A DNA stretch of 64,000 nt from an uncultured Mobiluncus sp. (GCF_947087965.1 NZ_CAMUES010000001.1:124001-188000); one strand, 5' to 3'. Numbered from the stretch's first letter, positions 53,130-62,182 are shown. The notes: generated from the letters alone by a model not told the origin. Program-made: numbers and translations.

Positions 53130-53902
53130 ACATCTACGATTGCAGTAATGTAACGTTCTCGTACCCAGGGGCCGTTAGTGGCAGACCGCTGCTTGATGAT
53201 TTGTCACTAACGGTCCCTGCGGGGATTACGCTTGGAATTATCGGTCCAAACGGTTCGGGTAAATCGACTCTCATAAAATGCCTGTACAAGTCGCTTATCC
53301 CACAGAAAGGTACTATAAATTTTAATGGTACTGATTTAAATCAAATCGGTACCAGACAACTATCGAAGCTTCTTTCAGTGGTGGTACAGTCAGAGTCCGC
53401 ATCTCTTCCTCTAACCGTTAGAGAATACGTTGAGCTGGGAAGAGCCACGTACCACAATGCGTTTGAAGGGTACTCATCTCAAGATGCTGAAATCGCAGAT
53501 TCTAGCATCGAAATGCTCGGTCTTCGCGAATTGGCAGACATTCCAATAACTCGTGTTTCTGGAGGAGAACACCAAAGAGCCAAGTTAGCGAGAGCTCTAT
53601 GCCAATCTACCTCAACTATGCTGCTTGACGAGCCGACCAACCATCTGGATATTTTCTTTCAGCATCAAATTTTAAAAATCGTCAAGAAACGTAATCTTTC
53701 AGCAATAGTAGTTCTACACGATTTAAATCTAGCCGCGATTTATTGCGAGTTAATTGCTGTATTGGATAAAGGTAAAATAGTCGCCCTGGGTAAGCCGGAG
53801 GATGTACTCATCCCTGAAGTCCTTGAAGATGTGTACCGTGTAACGGTGCAGCGTATAGACACCAAACACGGGGTACAGCTTCTGTTATTACCAAAAGACT
53901 AA
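53126..53902 (+). CDS. Iron-complex ABC transporter ATPase (FecE-like)
   Basis: 258 residues. Walker A GPNGSGKST, signature VSGGEHQRAKLARALCQ, Walker B MLLDEPTNHLDI and H-loop VVLHDLN, typical of FepC/FecE/BtuD. GTG start overlapping the binding-protein stop. Completes the three-gene importer; I see no terminator directly after it, and 53903-54054 shows no feature. Confidence 0.92.
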   Translation: MNIYDCSNVTFSYPGAVSGRPLLDDLSLTVPAGITLGIIGPNGSGKSTLIKCLYKSLIPQKGTINFNGTDLNQIGTRQLSKLLSVVVQSESASLPLTVREYVELGRATYHNAFEGYSSQDAEIADSSIEMLGLRELADIPITRVSGGEHQRAKLARALCQSTSTMLLDEPTNHLDIFFQHQILKIVKKRNLSAIVVLHDLNLAAIYCELIAVLDKGKIVALGKPEDVLIPEVLEDVYRVTVQRIDTKHGVQLLLLPKD

Positions 53903-54054
53903 TTCGCGGTTGGAATGCTCGAACCTTTGGCGCTGAACCAAAAATCGGTTAAATTCAGCTTGGTGAGTAAAAATGGGTGCAGATTGGATGTTGCACGCGT
54001 GGTCTGCTGAATGTGTGTATTGCCTTAAGCGATATCTGCTAAACCATCATGTAT

Positions 54055-54543
54055 TCAACACACCTGGGTGACTTGTCCGGTCTCTACGTCATACATAAAC
54101 CCGCCCACTTCGGCAAACCCTTTAATCAGGGCGTGGTTTCGCAGAGTCTCCACGTCATCACGCAAATGTTGGTCCTGGTTCGGGTCTGCGCCAAAAACCA
54201 AATCTCCAACGGGTTGTCCAGCTTGTTTGGCAATAATGGCCCGTAATCCCGCTTCGTCAGTGGAAGCCATGGTGCAATTGGTGTGTTCCAGCACCATAAT
54301 TCGGTCCACATTGAGTTTATGAACCGCCGCGATGGCACCAGCCAACGTGCTGGGCTTCAAGAATCCACCGGGAGTGCGCAGAACCTTGGCTTGTCCAACA
54401 TTTAGCCCAAATATTTCGAGAGGATCGAGACGGGAATCCATACAAGTCACAATCAGCAACCCATGCGCGGGAGCACCGGGCAGCCCACGGTAGGGAAATT
54501 TTTTGACGTATTGAGCATTACCTTGTAATAAATCATCAAACAC
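54055..54543 (-). CDS. Beta-class carbonic anhydrase
   Basis: 162 residues. Zinc and active-site residues are visible: CMDSRLDP (Cys, Asp, Arg) and VLEHTNCTM (His, Cys), with the RTPGG loop. This is a short, bacterial type of beta-carbonic anhydrase interconverting CO2 and bicarbonate. Start is GTG at 54543 with a weak ribosome binding site. Monocistronic, divergent from the spc operon. Confidence 0.9.
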   Translation of the reverse strand: MFDDLLQGNAQYVKKFPYRGLPGAPAHGLLIVTCMDSRLDPLEIFGLNVGQAKVLRTPGGFLKPSTLAGAIAAVHKLNVDRIMVLEHTNCTMASTDEAGLRAIIAKQAGQPVGDLVFGADPNQDQHLRDDVETLRNHALIKGFAEVGGFMYDVETGQVTQVC

Positions 54544-54778
54544 ATTCTCAGCTTAGCGGTTTTCGCAACGGGATGAATGGCGGTTTGGCTGCGGTTTGCC
54601 ACCCCCGCCAATAAATACTAGACTTGGAGGGTTGCTTTTGGCTGAGACCTCTCACAAATGTGTCTGTGTCAGCCAGGGGTTTCAATTCCGCCCGTTTGAG
54701 GTGGGATTTGTGCGCCCTTGCAACGCAAGATAGGTTCGGCAAGGCTCTATTGAGAACCGGCCAGACGAAGGAGAAAAG

Positions 54779-55147
54779 ATGATTCAGCAGGAGTCGCGAC
54801 TGAAGGTCGCCGACAACACGGGGGCTAAGGAAATCCTTTGCATCCGTGTGATGGGCGGCTCGAAGCGACGCTACGCCGGCATCGGCGACACCATTGTCGC
54901 GACCGTCAAGGATGCTATCCCTGGCGGCAACGTGAAAAAGGGTGAAGTCGTTAAGGCTGTCGTAGTCCGCACTAAAAAGGAGACCCGCCGCAAGGACGGT
55001 TCCTACATTCGTTTCGACGAGAACGCCGCTGTCATCCTCAAGAACGATGAGGAGCCGCGCGGCACCCGTATTTTCGGGCCCGTCGGGCGTGAACTTCGCG
55101 AAAAGAAGTTCATGCGCATTATTTCACTCGCCCCGGAGGTGATCTGA
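54779..55147 (+). CDS. rplN: 50S ribosomal protein L14
   Basis: 122 residues, MIQQESRLKVADNTGAKEI and RGTRIFGPVGRELREKKFMRIISLAPEVI-type ends. First gene of the spc operon here, ribosome binding site GAAGGAG. The 235-base gap before it must carry the promoter, which I could not place with confidence. Confidence 0.98.
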   Translation: MIQQESRLKVADNTGAKEILCIRVMGGSKRRYAGIGDTIVATVKDAIPGGNVKKGEVVKAVVVRTKKETRRKDGSYIRFDENAAVILKNDEEPRGTRIFGPVGRELREKKFMRIISLAPEVI

Positions 55148-55521
55148 TGGCAGCAAAGTTGAAGGTTGGCGACGAAGTCGTGGTCATAACTGGCCGCGAC
55201 AAAGGCAAGCATGGCCGGATTCTGCAAATCGACCGGAAGCGTGAACGCGTGGTGGTCGAGGGCGTCATGATGATGAAGCACCACAACAAGGCGGGGCGGA
55301 CCCATCAGGGGCCGACTGGCGGCATCGAAACGAAAGAGGCCTCCATTCATATTTCCAACGTGATGTACTACGAGCCTGCGGCGGCCAAGGCCAAACTGGG
55401 CAACACGACCAAAAAGATTGCGGGTACCCGGGTGGGGATGCGCGAAGAGGTCGTGGATCGCGATGGTAAAGAAAAGACCGTTCGGATTCGCGTGTCCAAA
55501 GCTACCGGGAAGGATCTGTAA
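55147..55521 (+). CDS. rplX: 50S ribosomal protein L24
   Basis: 124 residues; KOW motif GDEVVVITGRDKGKHGRILQ. One of the first proteins in 50S assembly. Overlaps rplN by one base and rplE by one base, so translation is coupled. Confidence 0.97.
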   Translation: MAAKLKVGDEVVVITGRDKGKHGRILQIDRKRERVVVEGVMMMKHHNKAGRTHQGPTGGIETKEASIHISNVMYYEPAAAKAKLGNTTKKIAGTRVGMREEVVDRDGKEKTVRIRVSKATGKDL

Positions 55522-56081
55522 TGGCAGAGGAAACATACACCCCGCGGCTTAAGACCAAGTACCGCGAAGAAATCAAGGGTCAGCTGCTCAAGGAATTCAA
55601 GCACCAGAACGTTAACCAGGTTGGCGGTTTGGAAAAGATTGTCGTGAACATGGGTGTGGGTGCCGCCGCGCACGACCACAAGCTCATGGAAGGCGCTATC
55701 TCTGACCTGTCCACCATCACCGGCCAGAAGCCCGTGGTTGACAAGGCTCGCAAGTCCATCGCTCAGTTCAAGTTGCGTGAAGGTTCCCCGATTGGGGCTC
55801 ACGTCACCCTGCGCGGTGACCGCATGTGGGAGTTCCTCGATCGTTTGCTTTCCACGGCTTTGCCGCGTATCCGCGACTTCCGTGGTTTGAGCTCCAAGCA
55901 GTTCGACGGTCATGGAAATTACACTTTCGGCTTGACCGAGCAATCCGTGTTCCATGAGATTGACCAGGACTCCATCGACCATGTTCGGGGGATGGACATC
56001 ACGGTCGTAACCACCGCTGCTACTGATGACGAAGGCCGGGCACTGCTGAAGTACCTCGGTTTCCCGTTCAAGGAGGATTAA
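55521..56081 (+). CDS. rplE: 50S ribosomal protein L5
   Basis: 186 residues. VNQVGGLEKIVVNMGVG, GQKPVVDKARKSIAQFKLREG, RDFRGLSSKQFDGHGNYTFGL. Binds 5S rRNA. Confidence 0.98.
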   Translation: MAEETYTPRLKTKYREEIKGQLLKEFKHQNVNQVGGLEKIVVNMGVGAAAHDHKLMEGAISDLSTITGQKPVVDKARKSIAQFKLREGSPIGAHVTLRGDRMWEFLDRLLSTALPRIRDFRGLSSKQFDGHGNYTFGLTEQSVFHEIDQDSIDHVRGMDITVVTTAATDDEGRALLKYLGFPFKED

Positions 56082-56083
56082 GA

Positions 56084-56269
56084 ATGGCTAAAACCGCTTT
56101 GAAGAACAAGGCTGCGCGCAAACCCAAATTTGCGGTGCGTGCCTACACTCGGTGCCAGCGCTGTGGTCGCCCTCATTCGGTGTATCGCAAGTTTGGCTTG
56201 TGCCGTATCTGCCTGCGTGAGATGGCCCATAATGGCGAGCTCCCCGGCGTTAAGAAGTCTTCCTGGTAA
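56084..56269 (+). CDS. rpsZ: 30S ribosomal protein S14 type Z
   Basis: 61 residues with the zinc ribbon CQRCGRPHSVYRKFGLCRIC. The short zinc-binding form; a zinc-free rpsN, if any, is outside the window. Confidence 0.97.
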   Translation: MAKTALKNKAARKPKFAVRAYTRCQRCGRPHSVYRKFGLCRICLREMAHNGELPGVKKSSW

Positions 56270-56323
56270 ACACATTAGGGGGCAGGTCGATTACGAAACC
56301 GCCTCAGAAAGGGCCCAAGCCCA

Positions 56324-56722
56324 ATGACAATGACTGATCCCATAGCAGACATGCTGACACGTCTGCGCAACGCCAGCTCGGCGTACCACGAGTCGGTATC
56401 TATGCCGTACTCGAAAATGAAGGCCGCAATCGCGAACATTCTTCAGACTGAGGGTTACATCAAAGACTACGAAGTCGAGGAAGCGCGAGTCGGCAAAACT
56501 TTGACGCTTAACCTAAAGTACGGCGCCAAACGTGAACGCGCGATTTCCGGTGTGAAACGCGTCTCCAAGCCCGGTTTGCGGGTGTATGCAAAGTCCACCA
56601 AACTGCCGAAGGTCCTGGGCGGCCTGGGCGTGGCGATTATCTCGTCCTCGTCCGGTATGCTCACTGACCGCGAGGCAGCCGACAAGGGTGTAGGCGGAGA
56701 AGTCATCGCCTACATCTGGTAA
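56324..56722 (+). CDS. rpsH: 30S ribosomal protein S8
   Basis: 132 residues, MTMTDPIADMLTRLRNA start and GGEVIAYIW end. S8 represses the spc operon in E. coli. The first ATG (56324) is preferred; a second is two codons in. Confidence 0.97.
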   Translation: MTMTDPIADMLTRLRNASSAYHESVSMPYSKMKAAIANILQTEGYIKDYEVEEARVGKTLTLNLKYGAKRERAISGVKRVSKPGLRVYAKSTKLPKVLGGLGVAIISSSSGMLTDREAADKGVGGEVIAYIW

Positions 56723-56733
56723 AGGAGGCTGAC

Positions 56734-57267
56734 ATGTCGCGTATCGGTAAGATTCCGGTGGAAATTCCCGCCGGTGTGGAAGTAAATATCAATGGACAAG
56801 ACGTTTCCGTCAAGGGTCCCAAGGGTACCTTGACCATGTCCGTGGCCAGCCCGATTACCGCAAAGGTTGATGGGTCGACCGTGGTCGTGAGCCGTCCTGA
56901 TGATGAACGCGAATCCCGTTCTCTGCACGGTTTGACTCGTACCCTCATCGCCAACATGGTTGAGGGTGTCACCAACGGATATTCCAAGGTCCTGGAGATT
57001 CAGGGCACTGGTTACCGTGTCAACCAAAAAGGCGCTGGCCTGGAGTTCCAACTCGGTTTTTCGCACCCCGTCAACGTGGAGCCTCCCGAGGGCATCACGT
57101 TCAAGGTGGAAGGCAACCGGGTCACCGTCGAGGGTATCTCGAAGGAACTGGTCGGCGAGGTCGCCTCGAATCTGCGCAAGATTCGTCCGCCGGAGCCTTA
57201 CAAGGGTAAAGGTGTGCGTTATCTGGGTGAAAATGTTCGCCGCAAGGTTGGAAAGGCAGGTAAGTAA
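56734..57267 (+). CDS. rplF: 50S ribosomal protein L6
   Basis: 177 residues; MSRIGKIPVEIPAGVEV, GTGYRVNQKG and the EPYKGKGVRYLGE C-terminal motif. Strong AAAGGAGG ribosome binding site. Confidence 0.98.
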   Translation: MSRIGKIPVEIPAGVEVNINGQDVSVKGPKGTLTMSVASPITAKVDGSTVVVSRPDDERESRSLHGLTRTLIANMVEGVTNGYSKVLEIQGTGYRVNQKGAGLEFQLGFSHPVNVEPPEGITFKVEGNRVTVEGISKELVGEVASNLRKIRPPEPYKGKGVRYLGENVRRKVGKAGK

Positions 57268-57269
57268 TC

Positions 57270-57641
57270 ATGGCTTATTCTGTAAAGGGTAAAGGCAAGC
57301 GGCTGTCGCGTCTGCGTCGCCACCAGCGGGTCCGCAAGAACATGTTTGGATCTGCGGAAAAGCCGCGTTTGGTCGTGACCCGTTCTAACCGGCACATGAT
57401 CGCCCAGCTTGTCAACGACTACGAGCACAAGACTATTGTGAGCGCTTCCACCATGGAGGACGCTTTGCGTGGTGCTAAGGACAACAAGGTGGCCAAGGCT
57501 ACCGAAGTTGGCAAGTTGATTGCACAGCGTGCCAAAGCCGCTGGGATTACCCAGTGTGTGTTTGATCGCGGTGGAAATATGTATCACGGTCGCGTTGCGG
57601 CCGTGGCTGAAGGTGCCCGCGAGGGCGGACTGAGTCTGTAA
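57270..57641 (+). CDS. rplR: 50S ribosomal protein L18
   Basis: 123 residues. RLSRLRRHQRVRKNMFG, PRLVVTRSNRHMIAQ and FDRGGNMYHGRVAAVAEGAREGGL. 5S rRNA binding. Confidence 0.97.
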   Translation: MAYSVKGKGKRLSRLRRHQRVRKNMFGSAEKPRLVVTRSNRHMIAQLVNDYEHKTIVSASTMEDALRGAKDNKVAKATEVGKLIAQRAKAAGITQCVFDRGGNMYHGRVAAVAEGAREGGLSL

Positions 57642-57655
57642 GGAAAGTTGAGAAA

Positions 57656-58396
57656 ATGGCTGAACAAGAACAGCAGATTACAGGCGAGACCGCAGACTCT
57701 GTGGACCAGACCACGGACCTTGGTGCTAATGACGCCCAGGATCGTGGCGGTCGCCGGGAGCGCCGCGGAAATCGCCGTGAACGCGATGACCGCCGTGACA
57801 ATCGTCGTGGTGGCAGCGCTGATGACAAATACATTGAACGCGTGGTGACCATCAACCGTGTGTCCAAGGTGGTGAAGGGCGGCCGTAACATGTCCTTCTG
57901 CGCTCTGGTCGTGGTTGGCGACGGGGAAGGTACCGTCGGTGTTGGTTACGGCAAAGCTAAGGAAGTTCCGGCAGCGATTGCTAAGGGCGTGGAAGAGGCT
58001 AAGAAGTCCATGTTCCATGTTCCGATGATTCGCCACACTATCGTCCACGAGGTTCTCGGTGAGGATGCTGCGGGCGTAGTGCTGCTCAAGCCCGCTTCCC
58101 CCGGTACCGGTGTAATCGCCGGTGGCCCGGTGCGTGCGGTTATGGAATGCGCCGGAATCCGCGACGTTTTGTCCAAGTCTTTGGGCTCTGACAACGCGCT
58201 GAATATCGTGCGTGGTGCTGTGGCTGCTCTGAAGCAGCTGGAGCAGCCGGAGGCCGTAGCGGCTCGCCGCGGTTTGCCGCTGGAACGAGTGGCTCCTGCC
58301 GGTATGTTGCGGGCTCGCGCCGAAGGCGAAGCTCAGGTGCGCGCCGAAGCGGTTAAAGCCGAGGCTGAATTGGCTGCCGAAGGAGTGAGTGCGTAA
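57656..58396 (+). CDS. rpsE: 30S ribosomal protein S5
   Basis: 246 residues, longer than E. coli S5 (167) through an acidic then Arg/Asp-rich N-terminal extension (about 1-55) and an Ala/Glu-rich tail. The core VVTINRVSKVVKGGRNMSF, GYGKAKEVPAAI and PASPGTGVIAGG is standard. One-base overlap with rpmD. Confidence 0.97.
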   Translation: MAEQEQQITGETADSVDQTTDLGANDAQDRGGRRERRGNRRERDDRRDNRRGGSADDKYIERVVTINRVSKVVKGGRNMSFCALVVVGDGEGTVGVGYGKAKEVPAAIAKGVEEAKKSMFHVPMIRHTIVHEVLGEDAAGVVLLKPASPGTGVIAGGPVRAVMECAGIRDVLSKSLGSDNALNIVRGAVAALKQLEQPEAVAARRGLPLERVAPAGMLRARAEGEAQVRAEAVKAEAELAAEGVSA

Positions 58397-58581
58397 TGGC
58401 TAAGAACCTGAAAATCACTCAGGTGAAGTCCACGATTGGTTCCTCGCGAGATCAGCGGGCGACTGTGGCTTCCCTGGGACTAAAGAAAATTCGTCAGTCT
58501 GTGGTTCGCCCTGATAATCCGGCCGTGCGCGGCCAGGTGCAGAAGGTGCGTCACCTAGTAAGCGTGGAGGAGGTCGACTGA
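58396..58581 (+). CDS. rpmD: 50S ribosomal protein L30
   Basis: 61 residues. LKITQVKSTIGSSRDQRATVASLGLKKI pattern at residues 5-32. Coupled to rplO by TGATG. Confidence 0.96.
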   Translation: MAKNLKITQVKSTIGSSRDQRATVASLGLKKIRQSVVRPDNPAVRGQVQKVRHLVSVEEVD

Positions 58582-59144
58582 TGAGCGAGAGCGAAGAGGA
58601 AAAGACCGCTGCGGAAAAACCCGCGGCAAAGAAAGTTCCGGCCGCTGCCAAGAAGCCGGCAGCCACCGCTAAAAAGGCAGCTGCCAGCGATGACGTTAAG
58701 GTGACTTACCTGCACGATTTGCGTCCGGCTCCGGGCTCTAACAAGGCCAAGACTCGTGTTGGCCGCGGTGAAGGTTCGAAGGGTAAGACTTCGGGTCGCG
58801 GCACCAAGGGTACCAAGGCACGTTACCAAGTGCCTCTGGGCTTCGAGGGTGGCCAGATGCCGATGCATATGCGTCTGCCTAAGTTGCGCGGCTTTAAGAA
58901 CCCCTTCCATGTCGAGTACCAGGTAGTGAACCTGGATCGCCTCTCCGAAGTGTTCCCCAAGGGCGGCACTTTGACGGTTGACGACTTGGTTGACAAGGGT
59001 CTGGTTCGTAAGAATTCCCTGGTCAAGGTGCTGGGAACCGGTGAAGCGACAGCTAAGTTTGACTTGACTGTAGATGCTTGGTCCAGCTCCGCTAAGACTA
59101 AGGTCGAGGCTCAAGGCGGGTCTTTGACCGCACGTGTTCGCTGA
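58581..59144 (+). CDS. rplO: 50S ribosomal protein L15 with Lys/Ala-rich N-terminal extension
   Basis: 187 residues against about 145 in most bacteria. Residues 1-40 are an extra Glu- then Lys/Ala/Pro-rich segment (AAEKPAAKKVPAAAKKPAA). From about 46 the protein is ordinary L15 (YLHDLRPAPGSNKAKTRVGRGEGSKGKTSGRG, FEGGQMPMHMRLPKLRGF). An independent case of the basic low-complexity additions seen on L22. Confidence 0.96.
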   Translation: MSESEEEKTAAEKPAAKKVPAAAKKPAATAKKAAASDDVKVTYLHDLRPAPGSNKAKTRVGRGEGSKGKTSGRGTKGTKARYQVPLGFEGGQMPMHMRLPKLRGFKNPFHVEYQVVNLDRLSEVFPKGGTLTVDDLVDKGLVRKNSLVKVLGTGEATAKFDLTVDAWSSSAKTKVEAQGGSLTARVR

Positions 59145-59149
59145 GGATT

Positions 59150-59180
59150 ACGGCGGGGTACGGAAACGGTACCCCGCCGT
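59150..59180 (+). terminator. Hairpin between rplO and secY
   Basis: Perfect 12-bp stem ACGGCGGGGTAC / GTACCCCGCCGT with a 7-base loop, 6 bases after rplO; followed by only TTCC. Likely a partial terminator lowering secY expression relative to ribosomal proteins. Confidence 0.65.
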
Positions 59181-59230
59181 TTCCACCAATCTCTGTCGAA
59201 CCGGTATCATGTTTAGCTAGGAAGTGAGCT

Positions 59231-60562
59231 GTGCTCACTGACGTGCCGAAAAACTTTGGAGGACACTTGTTTACCGCTTTTATTCAGGCTTTCAAAACGC
59301 CTGATCTCCGTAAGAAGCTGTTGTTCACCTTCTTTATCATGGCTCTGTTCCGCTGGGGTTCGTTTATCCCCCTGCCGGGTGTTGACTATGCCGCGTTAAA
59401 GGCGGTCATCTCTGATGTTCAGAACAACGGGTCGCTACTCGACCTGGTGAACATGTTCTCCGGTGGCGCTTTGCTGCAGCTCTCTGTTTTTGCTTTGGGC
59501 ATCATGCCTTACATTACGGCTTCGATTATTATCCAGTTGCTGCGCGTAGTCATTCCTCGTTTTGAGGACCTGCACAAGGAAGGTCAGACCGGACAAGCGA
59601 AGTTGACCCAGTACACGCGTTACCTGACTATTGCCCTGGGCGTGTTGCAATCAACTTCCATCATCACCGCGGCGCGTACCGGCACGCTGTTCGGTCGGGC
59701 CTCGAATCAAAAGATTATTCCCTCGGATTCCGCCTGGATTTTCGTTCTCCAGATTCTGGTGATGACGGCTGCTACCGGCTTGATTATGTGGATGGGTGAG
59801 CTGATTACCGAAAAAGGTGTCGGCAACGGTATGTCCATCCTGATTTTCACCTCTATCATCGCCAACTTGCCGCGGAAGCTGTTCGCTATTGCTGGCGGTA
59901 ACGGTGGTATCCAAAAGTTCTTGGCGATTATTGCCCTGATTCTGTTGGTGACCCTGGCTGTGGTCTATGTGGAACAGTCCATGCGTCGCATCCCCGTGCA
60001 GTACGCCAAGCGCATGGTGGGACGTCGGATGTACGGCGGCACCACCACATACATTCCGCTAAAAATCAACATGTCCGGCGTTATCCCGGTCATCTTTGCT
60101 TCCTCGATTCTGTCCCTGCCGATGATGCTGGCTCAGTTCGGTGACCAAAATGCCAAGTGGATTCAATGGATTAGCATGAACTTCCGTTCTAGCTCCTGGT
60201 TCTACCTGGTCGTTTACGGCTTGCTGACCTTTGCGTTCGCGTTCTTTTATACCTCGATTACTTTCAATCCCGAGGAAGTCGCGGACAACATGAAGAAGTA
60301 CGGAGGCTTCGTCCCTGGTCTGCGCGCGGGGCGTCCCACGGCTGACTACCTGCACTACGTGATGACCCGAATCACTACGGCCGGTGCGGTTTATTTGACT
60401 ATCGTGGCTCTGATTCCCCAGATTGCGATGGTCGCGATGAACGTGCCCCAATTGCCCTTCGGTGGTACTACAATTCTGATTATCGTTGGCGTTGGCCTGC
60501 AAACGGTGAAGGACATCAACGCTCAACTACATCAGCACCACTACGAAGGATTTATGGCATGA
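59231..60562 (+). CDS. secY: Protein translocase subunit SecY
   Basis: 443 residues and ten transmembrane helices. Typical blocks are FRWGSFIPLPGVDY, MFSGGALLQLSVFALGIMPYITASIIIQLL, LQLDKEGQTGQ-like (DLHKEGQTGQAKL), INMSGVIPVIFASSIL and MKKYGGFVPGLRAGRPT. Forms the SecYEG channel. GTG start; overlaps adk by four bases (ATGA). Confidence 0.97.
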   Translation: MLTDVPKNFGGHLFTAFIQAFKTPDLRKKLLFTFFIMALFRWGSFIPLPGVDYAALKAVISDVQNNGSLLDLVNMFSGGALLQLSVFALGIMPYITASIIIQLLRVVIPRFEDLHKEGQTGQAKLTQYTRYLTIALGVLQSTSIITAARTGTLFGRASNQKIIPSDSAWIFVLQILVMTAATGLIMWMGELITEKGVGNGMSILIFTSIIANLPRKLFAIAGGNGGIQKFLAIIALILLVTLAVVYVEQSMRRIPVQYAKRMVGRRMYGGTTTYIPLKINMSGVIPVIFASSILSLPMMLAQFGDQNAKWIQWISMNFRSSSWFYLVVYGLLTFAFAFFYTSITFNPEEVADNMKKYGGFVPGLRAGRPTADYLHYVMTRITTAGAVYLTIVALIPQIAMVAMNVPQLPFGGTTILIIVGVGLQTVKDINAQLHQHHYEGFMA

Positions 60563-61140
60563 CAACAAATTTGGTGATTATGGGCCCTCCCGGCGCGGGT
60601 AAAGGGACCCACGCCAAAGAGATTGCAGCACATTTTCACATCCCTTGGATTTCTACCGGGGATATTTTCCGTAAGCATAAGGCGGAAAAGACTGAACTGG
60701 GCAAGCTCATTGAGTCCTATATCGACAAAGGTGAGTTCGTTCCCGATTCGGTTACTGACCGGATTGTCTGTGAGCGTATCAGCCAGACTGATGCCACCGC
60801 CGGCTTTCTGCTGGACGGCTATCCCCGATCGATTCCCCAGGCTAAGGTTCTCAAAGCCGTCTTGGCTGAGACCAACGAACGGGTGGATGCGGCGATTTAC
60901 CTGGATGTCAGTGCTGCCGAGGTAAAACGGCGGCTGTTGAAGCGTGCCGAAATTGAAGGCCGTACCGACGACACCCCCGAAGTCATCGACCACCGTCTAG
61001 AGGTATTCTTTGAAGCTACGCAGCCCCTGCTGGACTTTTATGAGCAGGAAGGCGTGTTGCGCAAGGTTGATGGGGAGGGCACCATTTCTGAAATTGCCCA
61101 GCGTTTGCTTGCGGTGATGGAAGAAATCGAAGGGAATTAG
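60559..61140 (+). CDS. adk: Adenylate kinase
   Basis: 193 residues, short-lid bacterial type without zinc cysteines. P-loop MGPPGAGKGTHAK, LLDGYPRSIPQA (usually DGFPR) and RTDDTPEVIDHRLEVF. Interconverts AMP, ADP and ATP. Coupled to secY. Confidence 0.97.
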   Translation: MTTNLVIMGPPGAGKGTHAKEIAAHFHIPWISTGDIFRKHKAEKTELGKLIESYIDKGEFVPDSVTDRIVCERISQTDATAGFLLDGYPRSIPQAKVLKAVLAETNERVDAAIYLDVSAAEVKRRLLKRAEIEGRTDDTPEVIDHRLEVFFEATQPLLDFYEQEGVLRKVDGEGTISEIAQRLLAVMEEIEGN

Positions 61141-61144
61141 CTCG

Positions 61145-62014
61145 GTGTCAGTCCAAGACCGGCGCATTGAGATTAAATCCACCAATCAAATTTTGAAAAT
61201 GCGCCGCGCCGGAATGGTGGTAGTTGCGATTCACCAGGCTCTTCGTGAGGCTTGTGAACCGGGCATCACTACCGGGGAACTGGATCAGATTAGCGCCGCT
61301 GTCATCAAACGTATGGGTGCGAAATCCAACTTCTTGGGTTATGACGGTTTTCCCGCCACCGTTTGCGTCTCGATTAACGAGGAAGTTGTCCACGGGATTC
61401 CGGGCAATCGGGTATTGCAGTTTGGCGACTTAGTGAGCTTTGACTGTGGTGCCTATATTGTGGACAACGCCTCTCGCCAGTGGCACGGTGATGCCGCATT
61501 TTCGATGATTTGCGGTGGTGAATCACATGCTCGTCCTGACGATTTGCAGCTGCTCTCCACAACCGAACGATCCCTGTGGTCAGCGATAGCCGCCCTGGCT
61601 AACGCCAAGTATCTGGGTGAAATCGGCGATGCTGTTGAGAAAGTTGTAGCGGAGGATACGCTCCGTTACGGCTGGGAGGCCGGCATCGTGGAGGAGTACG
61701 TGGGTCACGGTATCGGCACCGCCATGCATCAGGCTCCGGATGTGTTGAACTATTCCACCCGTTCTCGCGGTCCAAAGATAAAACCAGGGATGGTGTTGGC
61801 CATAGAGCCCATGTTGACCCGTGGCGGCTCCGTAACCAAGGAGCTATCCGATGGTTGGACCGCAGTTACCGTGGACGGGTCCAGGGCGGCTCACTTTGAG
61901 CACACCGTTGCGGTTCTGCCCGGAGGAGTGTGGGTTTTGACAGCTCCAGATGGAGGAAGAGCCGGGTTGGCTCCCTTCGGGCTTTCACCGCGGGCCATCG
62001 CGCCCCGCGGTTGA
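61145..62014 (+). CDS. map: Methionine aminopeptidase, type I
   Basis: 289 residues. Metal ligands are in SFDCGAYIVDNASRQWHGDAAF (two Asp), GHGIGTAMHQAPDVLNY (His), AIEPML (Glu) and FEHTVAV (Glu). About 25-35 extra C-terminal residues follow the core. GTG start at 61145, four bases after adk. infA and rpmJ, which commonly come next, are not in the window. Confidence 0.95.
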   Translation: MSVQDRRIEIKSTNQILKMRRAGMVVVAIHQALREACEPGITTGELDQISAAVIKRMGAKSNFLGYDGFPATVCVSINEEVVHGIPGNRVLQFGDLVSFDCGAYIVDNASRQWHGDAAFSMICGGESHARPDDLQLLSTTERSLWSAIAALANAKYLGEIGDAVEKVVAEDTLRYGWEAGIVEEYVGHGIGTAMHQAPDVLNYSTRSRGPKIKPGMVLAIEPMLTRGGSVTKELSDGWTAVTVDGSRAAHFEHTVAVLPGGVWVLTAPDGGRAGLAPFGLSPRAIAPRG

Positions 62015-62024
62015 GGTTTTCCCA
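61987..62024 (+). terminator. Possible terminator at the end of map
   Basis: ACCGCGGG (61987-61994) pairs with CCCGCGGT (62004-62011), overlapping the end of map, followed by TGAGGTTTTCCC. Moderate support only. Confidence 0.4.
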
Positions 62025-62182
62025 GGTTTACTTTTCGTCAGTGTTGAATTACGGTCATCTTGGGCAAAATACCTCTTTAATTGGCAAGTATTGCGGTTAG
62101 ATTTAGGTTTCACTAGGGGTGCCTAATATAGAATAATTAGAGCTGTGCCGTCCGGCACTGTGAATGGCAAGGAGAATACAAC

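Noticed and set aside
42898..53902. Plain bacteriocin or cytolysin cluster with ABC immunity
   Set aside because: Not excluded, but two iron boxes and a complete iron-complex importer are better explained by metal acquisition.
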